In this document: positions 28,601 to 39,384 of the stretch, piece by piece
Layout: the number at the start of each line of letters is the position of its first letter
Numbering within the stretch: the stretch's first letter is position 1
NCBI GenBank assembly: GCA_014898415.1
Contig: RCTD01000020.1
Span: 1,116,001 to 1,180,000, forward strand
DNA: 64,000 bases
Source: Stromatinia cepivora
Taxonomy: Eukaryota > Ascomycota > Leotiomycetes > Helotiales > Sclerotiniaceae
Direction: 5' to 3'
Translations under genes and position numbers: made by a program
The notes under the pieces: generated by a model
Databases searched by the model: none
What the model was told of the DNA's origin: nothing
Seen by the model: only the letters and a program-made list of their open reading frames with translations

Positions 28601-29048
28601 GAATTGTAATATTCTATAGAAGTTTTATATTATGAGTTAGCAAGAAATAAGTATTTATAGTTATCTTTAATATAGAATCAGAATATATTGTGATAGTAAT
28701 GTTTATTAAATAAGGAAGATAGATTGTATAAATATTCAAAGATTTATTTAGATCAAATTATATTGAAAAGAACAGAGATACAATTCAAATGTTTAATGAT
28801 AATTAAAATACTTTAATTTTAATTAAGAATTTATATTTATATAAATAATTCAAATATATAAATATTAGTTATCATTTTATTAGGGATTTGATAGAAAAAA
28901 AGAAAATTGTTATTAGTTATATTAATATATATAATATAATTATTAATAGAATGATGAAGTTTTGTATAAAGATTGTTTTCGAAAGGTTCAAGAAAATATT
29001 AGGATTAGTAATCTAAAAGGATTGAATAGAATATCTTCAATAGAGGAG
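25666..29048 (+). pseudogene. Copia X pol remnant (integrase, reverse transcriptase, RNase H)
   Basis: Integrase core sequence is open at 25885-26085 (KGFEFIYFDIAELFP, then YYFILIIDNYIKINW). Reverse transcriptase is open at 27952-28221 and keeps a YIDD active-site motif (LLVYIDDIVIV) with FNIKNLREI downstream. An RNase H remnant near 28590-28700 reads SVLGGIVIFY and ESEYI. The order fits Ty1/Copia. Other parts are closed by stops. This copy has mostly lost C on the plus strand, whereas sibling Y has mostly lost G over the same region. Confidence 0.85.
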
Positions 29049-29214
29049 TGTTGGAAATGAGGTTATTATAGGATTAGAATTGAGGTTATATGATTACAAT
29101 AATGTATAGATTATATTTGGGGATAATTTCAATTCTATTTCTATTAGAATAATAGATCCTTAGTTCAATCTATACAGTCAATAATACTATTATTTCCTGC
29201 ACCAAAAGTTAATA
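29049..29214 (+). repeat. Copia X 3' LTR
   Basis: 166 bp from tgttggaaatgaggtt to aaaagttaata, followed directly by the duplication gttat. Confidence 0.85.
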
Positions 29215-31058
29215 GTTATCGAGTATCTTAATTTGATTTAGAATAATTTTTGATCGGAATTGGAAGTATTGATCTATTATTGCTTTTCGAATTTGATTAT
29301 TCGATCATAATATATATAGAGTATAGAATGTTTTGATTAAAACCTTATTGGCTATCAATTATATATATTATATCGTTTTCTTAATAAACAAACTATTTGC
29401 TTTCAATTCAGTATATAATTTGAATATAATCTTTGGATTAACGAGATCGAAATGCTCAACTCTAAAATCTGCAAAATCGCTGCAATAATCATTTTATAAA
29501 TCTTTATCGATATAATCATATATTATATAGAATTCCAGCTTGAATTTGTAAAAGTCGATAATTTCCTAAGGTTTTCCTTTATAGGTATGAATTAATTATA
29601 TTTTCATTTGTCTGCCTATTTATTGTATTTTTCGTTTCTAATATATAAAATAGTTGATATTAATTATAAGAATTTCTAATAAGTTTATTAAATCACTTAA
29701 TAATATTAACCGAACCGATGGTTATACGATCACGCGACATACTAATAATATAATTTAATATTATTAAATTTTATTATTATATGAAATTTCGATCATATAT
29801 CATACTAGAATGATTTATAATGGAATAGAATGTGATGGAAGCGTATAGAACTTTCTTATTTCTAAGGTTAAATATTATTGGTTACTATTTCATTTCATTA
29901 TATAAAATGATTCTATAAGATTCGATTTAAATCGATCTTATTTATAATTATAGAATATTATAGAATTTCATAGAATCTTATCAAATACTATAAATAAGAA
30001 GATTTTCTTCAAAGAATTCTTCTGAAAAACAAGCAAAATAAATTCAATATTCAATACACTCATATTTTGACTTCAACCATTATATATTCGATTATCCTTT
30101 TAAGCTATATAACTAAGTCTTCCACTATAATAATAGTGAATAGTATTATTATTATATTATTCATTATTATTAACCAATCAACCTCCTCCAAGATTAATGA
30201 TGATAAAATTCGTATTCTTTTAGGGTAAAAGATTGTAAAAAAATGCTCGAATGTACCTGTTATAATTATTATAATAATGATTGTCATATATTTTCGGATT
30301 GTATCGAAATTGATTGTTACAAGGTTTTTAAAACGATTTTAAAAAAGAATTTGAATATAGATTCGTAATATACAAAATATGTACTATAATGAAGTTTCAT
30401 TTGTACCATATACAGTGTTATTGGGTCCTGAAGTATTTCGAGGTTGGGGTTGATTGGATCGAATCAATCAAAATTGACCAAAATTGACCAAAATTGACTA
30501 AATTGACCAAAATTGATCAAAATTGATCAAATTAACCAAATTAACCAAATTAACCAAATTAACCAAATTAACCAAATTAACCAAAGTGATCGGATTTGAT
30601 CAAAGCAGGTTTAACCGAAATGAACGGAACAATCAGAATAATGAAATTAATCAAATCGAATTGATCAATCTCATATATTATTGATAATTCGCATAAAATG
30701 AATAAATAAGATAGTTTTTCATAAAAAAATAAATATAATGAAAAACTCGAAATTGTTTTTAGATTTTCTTCAAATATATACTCTATACTATTTAATAAAT
30801 ATATAATGAATACAGAATAATTGAATCAAAAAATGAATTCTAAATTCGCTATTAAATAACTACTATTCTTGATCCTTCGATTTTCTTGAATTGCTTAATA
30901 ATTAGAAACTTATCCCTTAATATAAAAATACTTTATTTTATAATAAAATACCTTTATTCAATTATAAAAACAGAATCAAAATTGATTTAAAGTTTATAAC
31001 TCTTCATACCAATTCCCAATATCTGATCTGTAATATCATTATAACAAAAACTAATCAA
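29215..31058 (-). other. Copia Z 5' internal region (leader and gag start)
   Basis: After the right target duplication of X the host element Z resumes. On the minus strand, 29580-29215 reads as a moderately open, gag-like polypeptide (for example KPKEIIDFYKFKLEFY) with few stops. 30120-31058 shows no coding motif and includes a short tandem array at about 30474-30592. No cellular gene is visible. Confidence 0.5.
30474..30592. repeat. Short tandem array of ccaaaattga / ccaaattaa units
   Basis: About a dozen 9-10 bp units run head to tail, shifting from ccaaaattga to ccaaattaa. The array lies in the leader region of Copia Z. Confidence 0.8.
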
Positions 31059-31261
31059 TATTAGAACAATTATATATAGGGAAATGAAGTTTATCAACGA
31101 ATATATAGAATTCTTTATTAATACATTTTGATTTGCCTAAAGAGCTAGAATCTATAAAAGATGAAGATCTATATAATGGTGCATGCCGAGGCACTAGTGC
31201 GAGCACTAGTGGGCACGTGATCCTTACCATCCTTACAATGCACGTGATTCATATTCCGACA
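31059..31261 (-). repeat. Copia Z 5' LTR
   Basis: 203 bp, the best preserved copy of this LTR on its right half. It holds two CACGTG hexamers (31214-31219 and 31241-31246) and a perfect inverted repeat, cactagtgc / gcactagtg, with a 2-bp spacer (31192-31211). It ends ccgaca at 31261 and is followed by the duplication ttaat. Confidence 0.85.
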
Positions 31262-31517
31262 TTAATTATATAATACTTCTTATCTCTTATATCAATTGAT
31301 AAATTGATTGTTTATATATATATATTATAATTTATACGATTTAATATAGTAAAATAGTGACCCTAATAATATATATATATAGTCCTGCAGCTTACAAATA
31401 GATATTTGTATTTATATATTTAATCGCTCCTTATGAATCATAATTCTTCAATTGTAGATTCTAAGGAATATAATTGACCCTGTTTATTCAGCTTTACTAC
31501 GGCTCTTGTACGTCACA
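31262..31517 (+). repeat. Gypsy LTR copy 2, right part
   Basis: Matches about 8163-8421 of LTR copy 1, including the conserved end attcagctttactacggctc followed by ttgtacgtcaca. Together with 10222-10697 it reconstitutes one LTR, so everything between is insertion. Confidence 0.85.
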
Positions 31518-33073
31518 TTATTTAATGGAAAAAACGATTGATTTTTTCAAGAAAAGAGAAGCAAAACTCTTTTTTATCGGATTATTTTAAAATTTCAATG
31601 GATAATCCGCGAAGCGGATAGATCATTCAATGGTTAACCCATAGGGCGGATTATCTGTGGGTACCTGTGGGTTGCGGGTAATTTATACGCAGCCTACAAA
31701 AGCTACACGCAATGTAACCCGAGAACAAATATGTGGAATAATAATGCCTGATATGTTCTTCGTGAGAGGGCTCACAGTGGCTAAAAAGGTTTCTATATCT
31801 TTCATATGTAAATATGCTCTTGAAGAAAATCTCAAACACTGAGAATCCAGATCGATCAAGGGGATATATACACGAGGACTCGGTGTTGATACCCGAGCCG
31901 TGATATATCTATTTTGCAAGACCTCGATGTAATCAATATTAAATAGCTTGAATAACCAAGGCATGTAAAATTGCACTTATATCTACTTAGATACAAGTAA
32001 TATATATATAAATAATTAACAATATAATCTCCAACCCGAAATTTCCACCATTATCCATCCCATCCCATCCAAAAGAATCATTCCAGAACGCTCTACCTAG
32101 TATCTCAACCCTAAAAAACATAACTCCATCTCCGAATTTTTACTTTCTTCAACTAATAAACCGATCCATCGTCCCCCTTATTCCGCCCTGGTCCACCACG
32201 AGTCGTCATGAACCTGCATTCTCTTATATACAAGTCTTACAAAATCAAAATTTCTCTCAACTCCACCCCATCTTTCCGCTCCATCTGCACCTACCTTCTC
32301 CATGGAGAAAAAGCTAGGTAAGGAATTTGCAGAAGCATACAGCTATTAATAAAAACATATATAAGGATATTTCAATGTTCTTTATATAAACGTGGACTAT
32401 ATCTTAAGATACACAGGCCATCATTGTTTAACTTTCCTTGAAGAAACATAGCCATACAACTAGCGAACTATCTCTCCACCTCCTCTTCCTTTCGCTTCGC
32501 ATTAAAGCTATTAACTGCCATTTATGGAGCGAGCGGTGTGCAATTGGAATTGGAATTGATGTCCTGCTCCGTTCTTCTGGAGCGCGTGTTGGAGATTGGC
32601 CATCGAAAAATATCAAGTCTTTCTTCAGTACTATGAAGACGTACATGCCACAGCACCATTGAATTGGTGGTATACCCAAAGTCTTGCGCTCAAGTTGGTA
32701 GATTTATGTATACTATATATATGGTATAGACACATTGTGCGTTATTAAATACATCTTCTTGATCATTAAAAACATAATCTTATGAAATCGTTGAAACTCC
32801 TAAACTCCTCTCCATTGACATCCAAAACTTTCTCTTTATTTTCTGGTGTTGTTAGGGAAATGTAGGAATCTAAATGCCCGGCCTCTTGCCTACACTCATT
32901 AAATAAATGGCATGACCGGGTATCCCAGATTATGTCGGGCAGTTGAAGTAGATCGTGCTTTACGATTCGAGTGAGTACCTTGTACTAATGAGCAGTAGAA
33001 CCCAAAATTAATGACCGTTTTAATCTCGATCATTCCATCATTCCAATTCACAATTACATCCACATTCAACCGC
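31518..33073. other. Boundary and intergenic region
   Basis: Composition changes here from the AT-rich transposon block to ordinary fungal DNA. Near 31590-31680 lies a GC-rich patch with the palindromic element gataatccgcgaagcggat and a second gcggattatc. This resembles a transposon terminus, but no partner end was found. Open frames at 31651-31976 and 32428-32679 lie on both strands over the same bases and match nothing I know. No gene is supported. Confidence 0.5.
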
Positions 33074-34004
33074 TCATGCCAAAACAACTGGCTTTGGTTT
33101 CCATACTGCCCAACTAAAAGAGATCACAAGTTTTATAGCAGCAGCAAGCCAAAGGGCAGCGGGTAATCCAACCGAACTTTGACTTATCCAACCCCCAGTA
33201 ACTCCACCAGAAAGAATAGCAAGAACAGCGCCTCCTCTTCTATTCCTCTTGACGTTATCCCACCCAAGTAATCTTGGATCCGAGGCAAGGTCACAGTAGA
33301 CACTGGTCAAAACCGTTGTAGGTATTTCATTGAAGCCAAGAATTCTTGATGTGACAATTTGACCACCAGACTGAAATGCCAGGAATGCCAATGGGATCAA
33401 TCCGATAAAATTGACTTTATTTTCGAGACCAAGCAAGCCAATTGGTTCTGGGACCACATTTCCTTGTACCAACACAGCGGCTATTATTATGCAAATTCCT
33501 TGGAATAGGAAAGATAAAGATAAAATCCCGCGACTTTTTCCAGCACCGAAATGTCGAGTTTGTGCGAAGAACAGACAACCACAGAGGAAAAAGAATATCG
33601 AAAGAAGGGATTTGACCCAGCCGAATGGGCGAGTGGTAGTTTGATTAGAGGCACCGAGAGCCAGGAAGATGGTATTTCCTATAGAAAGTAGAGTGTTAGC
33701 AATGGTAGATATCGTGTAGATTGTAATGATGCCTACCAGTTTGCATAGAAACAAAACAAGACCAAGTATTGTAGGCACTACTGTCGCAAATACCGGATAC
33801 AAGAGCACATGCAATTATTGGAATATCGGCATGAACGAGAGTAATCTCTTCACTGAAATGGGATATTGCTCTAGTCAATATAGAAACTTGAGGCTCTTGA
33901 ATTAAATCATCATGAGATCTATTGGATGAAGGAAGAAGCCTTGTTGTTGGAAGAGAACTTTGAGCTTCAGTACTCGATCCTCTGATTGAAGAAGTATTCG
34001 TCAT
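33074..34004 (-). CDS. DUF1275 (YoaK-type) family membrane protein
   Basis: Two exons, 34004-33737 and 33678-33074, join through a 58-bp GT-AG intron to give 290 residues without a stop. Before and after the junction the protein reads SCFVSMQTG then NTIFLALG, the conserved core of DUF1275 proteins (fungal members usually 240-300 residues). The first 60 or so residues are hydrophilic and Ser/Thr-rich. About six hydrophobic segments follow, including LLSIFFFLCGCLFFA and FIGLIPLAFLAFQSGGQ, so it should be an integral membrane protein. The biochemical function of the family is not established, and a transport role is only a guess. It is the first intact gene next to the transposon block, about 1.6 kb from it, and is transcribed toward it. 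The next gene, eEF3, is divergent. Confidence 0.85.
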
Positions 34005-35198
34005 ACTGACTCGGAATATCTCACCCGAGTAGTCTCAACTGATTGAAGAAATGATGAATGAATGAATAAATCCCCGAGGATAGACGATGTTTAAAGAACG
34101 ATTATGGCATGCAAATAGAGATATAGATACAAGTCGGGGATGTGTACAACTTGCACTGTGAAACGGGAATTCAATGAGGGAATGAGGAGTTGATATTTGA
34201 TAGAACAATCTTTAGTATATATATAGTTTCCGGAATCAATATCATTATATATGTAATTGAAATGATTCTAAATCTATAGTACGAGAAACTTTTAACTCTA
34301 ATAGATTGTTAATGAAATTGATTATTATTCAAGAATTTAAGCTTTTAATATTCCAATAAGATTTCGGGTTTTCTAAAAATTAAAGCGTGAATTCTAATTC
34401 TAATAGAATATTAAGAACTTTAAATTATAATTTAGACTTTCATTCAGAACATAAATTAACGATTTAAGAATTCATATACCTACGAGTATTAATACTTGTT
34501 TCTAAAAAGAACGTCATGGGTGAACGCTTGGATGAATTATTAACCTTATCGTAATTATCAATCACTCACCGGTCAAAAAGGACCCTTGTTCAGAAAGATG
34601 GGAATTTTCAGTTTCGCATATGAACCAATCAAGAAAGTAATATGTGGCATTTGTTAATCGGAACCAATCAAATCAATTTTATCTACAACTTAATAATCCA
34701 TTTGATAAAAGACTCAAAGCGGCTTTTGAGTTTTTCTAAGGGTTCTTTCCTAATTTAGTGGGAGACTTGTGATTACGCTCCACCTACCAAAAAATTCCAT
34801 TATCTCTATCTTTTTTTTTTTCTTCACCTCCTCGTAGACTTTCTTCTTCTTCACCCTCCCATCAAACCCTTCATTTTCAATCCTCATCTTAGCCACACGC
34901 GGCCAAGATATACTTCAAAAAAAGAATTCAAGTCTTCTTGTTTCTTCATTTCTTGTTTTTCTAAGACTTCCCCTTCTGTTCGGTCAGAAAATCTCCACTC
35001 CAAACTGTCAATCTTTTTCGAATTGCGACCAGTCCTAGGTTACTTTCGACCCAAAAAAACACATTTTCGATTTTTTTTTCAAAGAATTTTCTTCTCACGA
35101 ACCAAAATCTTCACCGGTTCGAAACGGAATTATATCGATTAACTGAATCATTTAATCGCATATATAACAACTTTCGAAAGGGTTTCCAGGCATAAATA
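34005..35198. promoter_or_regulatory. Divergent intergenic region with eEF3 promoter and leader
   Basis: The region lies between the start codons of the DUF1275 gene and eEF3. An AT-rich central part (about 34200-34500) is followed by a long pyrimidine-rich stretch (about 34800-35000, including a run of T at 34810-34822). Such tracts usually precede transcription starts of strongly expressed fungal genes. No upstream gene or RNA is seen. Confidence 0.5.
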
Positions 35199-38100
35199 AT
35201 GCCACATCTCGAATCCCCCACTCACGAGATGCCCACAATGATTTCAAAGACACCAAACGGTGTCGCCCCAACACAAGCTGAAGTTTCCGGTACTCTCGAT
35301 AGCATTTTTGAAGCCAAAACTTCCGCTGCATCAGTTGATGCGTCTTACGCTCTCTGCGATCTCCTTCTCAACTCCGTCGGTTTTCGAGGACTTGAAGAAT
35401 ATGGTATCTTAGCACAGATCAAGAAGGCTGCGGTCGATAAGAAGAGTGGAACAACAAGAGAAAGTGCCCAAAATCTTTTGGGTGCTCTCTTTGAACGTTT
35501 TCCCCCTAAGCAGAGGATCTCCGAAGTTACCTTCCTTTTGCAAGACGGTAGCATGGTACCATGTGCACTCGACGCTCTTGCCGATAAGGGCGCAGTCGTC
35601 CGCGATGCCGCCCAATATGCCCTCGATGCATTATTCTCCAACTTGAGCGCTGAAGCTCTCGTCGTCGGTCTCCTTCCAATCCTCATCACATATCTCGCTA
35701 AGCGCACCGGAAAATGGCAAGGAACAGTCGCTGCCTACAAGTTGATACAAAAGATGGCAGACAAGGCACAAATGTCCGTTGGTGGTACCAAGGAAGAAGC
35801 CGATGAGAAGGATTTGTTAAGAGAAATCATGGGCGCAAAACTGGCACAATTGATTCCTCTTGTCGAGGCTGGAATGCACGATTTGAAGTCCGAGGTTGAG
35901 AAGCAATCTATCACTACTATGACTTCTATGACCACTCTTCTTTCCAACGACGATGTTGCTCCAAGAATCCCACTTTTGATCGAAACTATGCAAAAGCCAG
36001 GAAAGGAGACCCTTCAAAAGGCTATTCACGCTTTATCACAAACCACATTTGTTGCTATTGTAACATCTCCCGTCCTCGCTCTCCTCACACCTCTTCTCGA
36101 AAGAGCTCTTAATGATCGCTCCACTGCACAAGAAGTCCTGAGACAAACCGTCGTCGTCGTTGAGAACTTGACAAAGTTGGTTCACGATCCCGTTGAGGCT
36201 CGTACTTTCCTGCCAAAGTTGCAACCTGGTGTGAAAGGTGTTCAAGAGCGTGCATCTTTGCCAGAAGTTAGAGAAATGGCTGATCGTGCCATGAAAGTCA
36301 TGGACAAGGCCATGAGTGATGACGCCGGAAATGTTGCCAATGGCGTAAGCCTGAGTACTAAAGTCACTGCCGATGAGGTTTCCAAGGTACTCGAATCCGA
36401 AATCAAGAAGGCTGGAGGAATTGCTGGTTATTTGGATATTTTCAAACTTGCCAAGCCATACATCTGCGATATGCTCGTTGAGGACGTCAACCATCGTCTA
36501 ACTGATCGCATCGCATCCAACATCACACCTTATCTTGAGCACATCATGAAGGAATCAGGATCCGCCGCTACTGTTGGTGATGCTGTGCAGCAGTTCTACG
36601 TCGATGAGGACCACCGAAAGTTTGGAGAACCAGTAAAAGAGGATGATGGCGAAGCCGAAATCGTCAACACAGACTTTTCTTTGGCATACGGAGGTATGCT
36701 TTTGCTCAACCACACCAACTTGCGCCTTCTTAAGGGTCACAGATACGGTCTTTGTGGTCGTAACGGTGCTGGAAAATCGACACTTATGCGTGCCATTGCA
36801 AACGGCAAACTTGAAGGTTTCCCTAGTCAAGATGTTCTCCGAACATGCTTTGTCGAACACAATCAAGGAGAGGACGCTGATATCAGCATTTTGGAATTCG
36901 TCGCAAAGGATCCAGAGATTGCCAAAGAAGGTCGTGAACGTATTTCCGAGGTTTTGACTGAGGTCGGCTTTACTGCTGGTCCAGAAGGTCGTCAATCGGA
37001 GAAGGTCGGATCACTTTCAGGAGGTTGGAAGATGAAGCTTGCTTTGGCTAGAGCTATGTTGATGAAGGCTGATGTCCTTCTTCTTGACGAACCTACCAAT
37101 CATTTGGATGTTGCCAACGTTAAATGGTTACAAGAATACTTAAAATCTCACACAGAGATAACTAGTTTGATTGTTTCTCACGACTCTGGATTTTTGGACG
37201 AAGTTTGTACCGATATCTATCACTACGAACCAGGAAAGAAGCTTGCCGTTTACAAGGGTAACCTTGCTGCTTTTGTAAAGCAAAAGCCTGAAGCGAAGAG
37301 TTACTACACCCTTTCTGACTCTCTTGTCAAATTCAAGTTCCCTCCTCCTGGTATACTCACTGGTGTTAAATCCCAGACCAAAGCCATTCTTAGAATGTCC
37401 AATTGCTCATACACTTATCCGGGTGCCACCAAGCCGTCTCTCCACGAAGTTTCCTGTCAATTGACTTTGTCCTCCAGAACCGCCATCATTGGAGGTAATG
37501 GTGCCGGAAAGTCTACTTTGATTAAACTGCTCACCGGTGAAACAATTCCAACCACTGGTAAAGTATACAAGCATCCTAACTTGCGTATTGGATACATTAA
37601 GCAACACGCTTTGGAGCACGTCGAGATGCATTTAGAAAAGACTCCCAATCAGTATCTCCAATGGCGTTATGCTAACGGAGACGATCGTGAAGTCCACATG
37701 AAGCAAACACGTATCTTGTCCGATGAAGACAAGGCACAAATGGAAAAGATGGTTGACCTTGGTGATGGATCAGGTGGAAAGCGTATCGAAGCTATTATGG
37801 GTCGTCAAAAGTACAAGAAGACTTTCCAATATGAGATCAAATGGGTTGGGATGCTGCCAAAGTATAATTCTCAAATCTCTAGAGAAACTTTGATCTCCCT
37901 TGGATTCGACAAATTGATCCAAGAATTTGACGATCACGAAGCATCTCGTGAAGGTCTCGGTTTCCGTGAGCTTACTCCAACTGCCATCTCTCAACATTTC
38001 GAGGACCTTGGACTCGACCCCGAAATCGCCAATCACAACGAGATCTCTGGTCTATCAGGAGGACAAAAAGTCAAGGTTGTCATTGCAGGAGCTATGTGGA

Positions 38101-38620
38101 ATAACCCTCATCTTTTGGTTCTTGACGAACCTACCAATTTCTTGGATCGTGATTCTTTGGGAGGTCTCGCTGTCGCTATTCGTGACTACAAGGGTGGTGT
38201 AGTCATGATTTCTCACAATGAAGAATTCGTTGGTGCTCTTTGCCCTGAACAATGGCATGTCGTTGCTGGTCGTGTTACTCATAAGGGAATTATGGCTATC
38301 TCAGCTGATCGTTTTGAGGATAGTAGGCCATCAACTGGATTCAACAGCAGCGTTGCCAGTGCTGCAACTAGTGCAAATGCCAGTGCTGTTAACAGTGGTG
38401 TAGAGGATAATGGGGATTTGGGTTTCAAGGCCAAGAAGAAGAAGAAGAAGACTAAGAAGGAGTTGAAGGATCAGGATTCTAGAAGAAGACTCAGACACAT
38501 TCAATGGTTAGTAGAATTCCTCAATCTTACATTACATTTTCACATCATACTAACTAGTTTTATAGGCTCAGCATGCCAAAGGGTACTCCACGCCTACCAG
38601 ACACAGACGATGAGTCTTAG
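35199..38620 (+). CDS. TEF3: Translation elongation factor 3 (eEF3)
   Basis: This cytosolic ABC-F type ATPase is the fungus-specific third elongation factor that helps release tRNA from the ribosomal E site. The first exon, 35199-38506, is followed by a 59-bp intron (38507-38565, branch-like ctaac) and a small last exon, 38566-38620, for 1120 residues in all. N-terminal HEAT-like repeats cover roughly residues 20-340. ABC1 has Walker A GRNGAGKS (about residue 519), signature LSGGW (about 606) and LLLDEPTNHLD (about 627). ABC2 has Walker A GGNGAGKS (about 765), LSGGQ (about 952) and DEPTNFLD. The characteristic chromodomain-like insertion of eEF3 (FQYEIKWVGM) lies at about residues 873-938. 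The lysine-rich tail continues across the intron to end PDTDDES. Without the intron the frame would read through into unrelated sequence. It is slightly longer than the usual 1045-1060 residues, and an internal start is possible. Confidence 0.97.
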
Positions 38621-39384
38621 GAAGAGTTAGATACCAAACTTTGCTTCTTGCATATATGTTCATATCTGATTAGAAAGTGGTGGTCTTTTAGAAAGGGTTT
38701 ATTTCTGGATTGGACTCGTGTCGTATAGAACAGCATGACTCTGCAGTTTTCATTTCATGCTCTCACGAATAGGGTCACAAAGGGCGTTATGCGTAAATTA
38801 TAGACGGGGTGGATGGAATCTTGTTGATGTTTTTTCATGATAGTTATGGTTATGATGAGACAATAATTATGTCCAGTACCTAATCAGATAGATGGAGGAT
38901 GGATGCTGATGGCGTTAGTGCTAGACGTGGTAAATTGTATAGGCAATCAATAAAAAAATGTTTGCGAGGTAAACAAATGTGTTTCAGTGATAAGATCTTC
39001 ATGAGAGTCTCTGATGTGTGCATGGAATTTTATACTCACGCAAAGGAGAGAAGTTATATGGTTTTGGCGTTTTCACTCAGTGATGCAGGGACAAAGTTAC
39101 CCGTTGGATCATGTGTTACTTTTCTGCCCACACCTCTCATTGTTGACATTTTCAGGGATAAAATCGGTCGAGTAGACCAGCAGATCTTATCAATCTATTT
39201 TTAGTTCGAGATATAAGATTACCACAATTGGCAAAAATTTGGATGGGCCACAGTAATTTCGAACTTTTTCTTTTTTTGGTTGGTTGTTTTCGTGTGTGTA
39301 CTAGGTAAGGTTATGTATGCGCAACGATTTCATCATAGTACGTATTTAAGGACTTTTTTCTCGGATCTCGCTAACTTGCAATAG
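38621..39384. other. Intergenic region downstream of eEF3
   Basis: The eEF3 3' flank lies here. A 101-codon open frame at 38899-39204 has no recognisable domain or homologue and I do not call it a gene. Sequence just before 39385 ends in a plausible intron acceptor (cttgcaatag) for the decayed membrane-protein gene that follows. An upstream exon of that gene was not found. Confidence 0.5.

Larger units (their letters stand above)
18290..29214 (+). mobile_element. Copia-type LTR retrotransposon X, interrupted by sibling Y
   Basis: The LTRs at 18290-18454 and 29049-29214 (about 165 bp, tgttgg...gttaata) bound the element. It is flanked by the identical 5-bp duplication gttat (18285-18289 and 29215-29219). 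The interior 18455-20163 holds the leader and gag region. It is cut by element Y and continues at 25666-29048 with integrase, reverse transcriptase and RNase H. A purine tract (tagaggag) sits directly before the 3' LTR. X lies in gag of Copia Z on the opposite strand. Confidence 0.9.
10698..31261 (-). mobile_element. Copia-type LTR retrotransposon Z, degraded, hosting nested insertions
   Basis: Two 203-bp LTRs (10698-10900 and 31059-31261) lie in the same orientation. They have tgtcgg...ccgaca ends and are flanked by an identical 5-bp duplication, ttaat (10693-10697 and 31262-31266). The interior reads as a Copia polyprotein on the minus strand. There is a gag zinc knuckle near 14780-14830 (KRCFVCKKKDYW), with gag upstream including KSIIGFIKDLQGFI near 14950. 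Reverse transcriptase follows near 12900-12150 (RFINKIKN, KSKFVI and a GNRIPEGN block). Gag is interrupted by two later elements (15281-17587 and 18290-29214). Frames are closed by stop codons that RIP would create. Z itself lies inside a Gypsy LTR. Confidence 0.85.

Noticed and set aside
18290..29214. Three tandem Copia copies made by LTR-LTR recombination
   Set aside because: The outer copy is split at one point with a 5-bp duplication, and its two halves are complementary. Nesting explains all four LTRs.
30474..30592. CRISPR-like array
   Set aside because: Units are 9-10 bp without spacers. It is a simple tandem repeat in a retrotransposon of a eukaryote.
1..31500. Mitochondrial DNA inserted in the nucleus
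   Set aside because: The extreme AT content suggested it, but the block is built from LTRs, Gypsy and Copia polymerase motifs and target duplications, with transition-only decay. No mitochondrial gene is seen.
31651..31976. Open frames on both strands after the transposon border
   Set aside because: They overlap on both strands with no family resemblance, start context or intron logic.
32428..32679. 83-codon minus and 74-codon plus frames
   Set aside because: Mutually overlapping and without recognisable motifs. There is no support for either.
35345..38282. Minus-strand and alternate-frame open readings inside eEF3
   Set aside because: They are shadows of the strongly biased eEF3 coding sequence.
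38899..39204. 101-codon open frame downstream of eEF3
   Set aside because: I tested it as the missing first exon of the rhodopsin-like gene. It contains no transmembrane pattern of that family and no matching splice donor.
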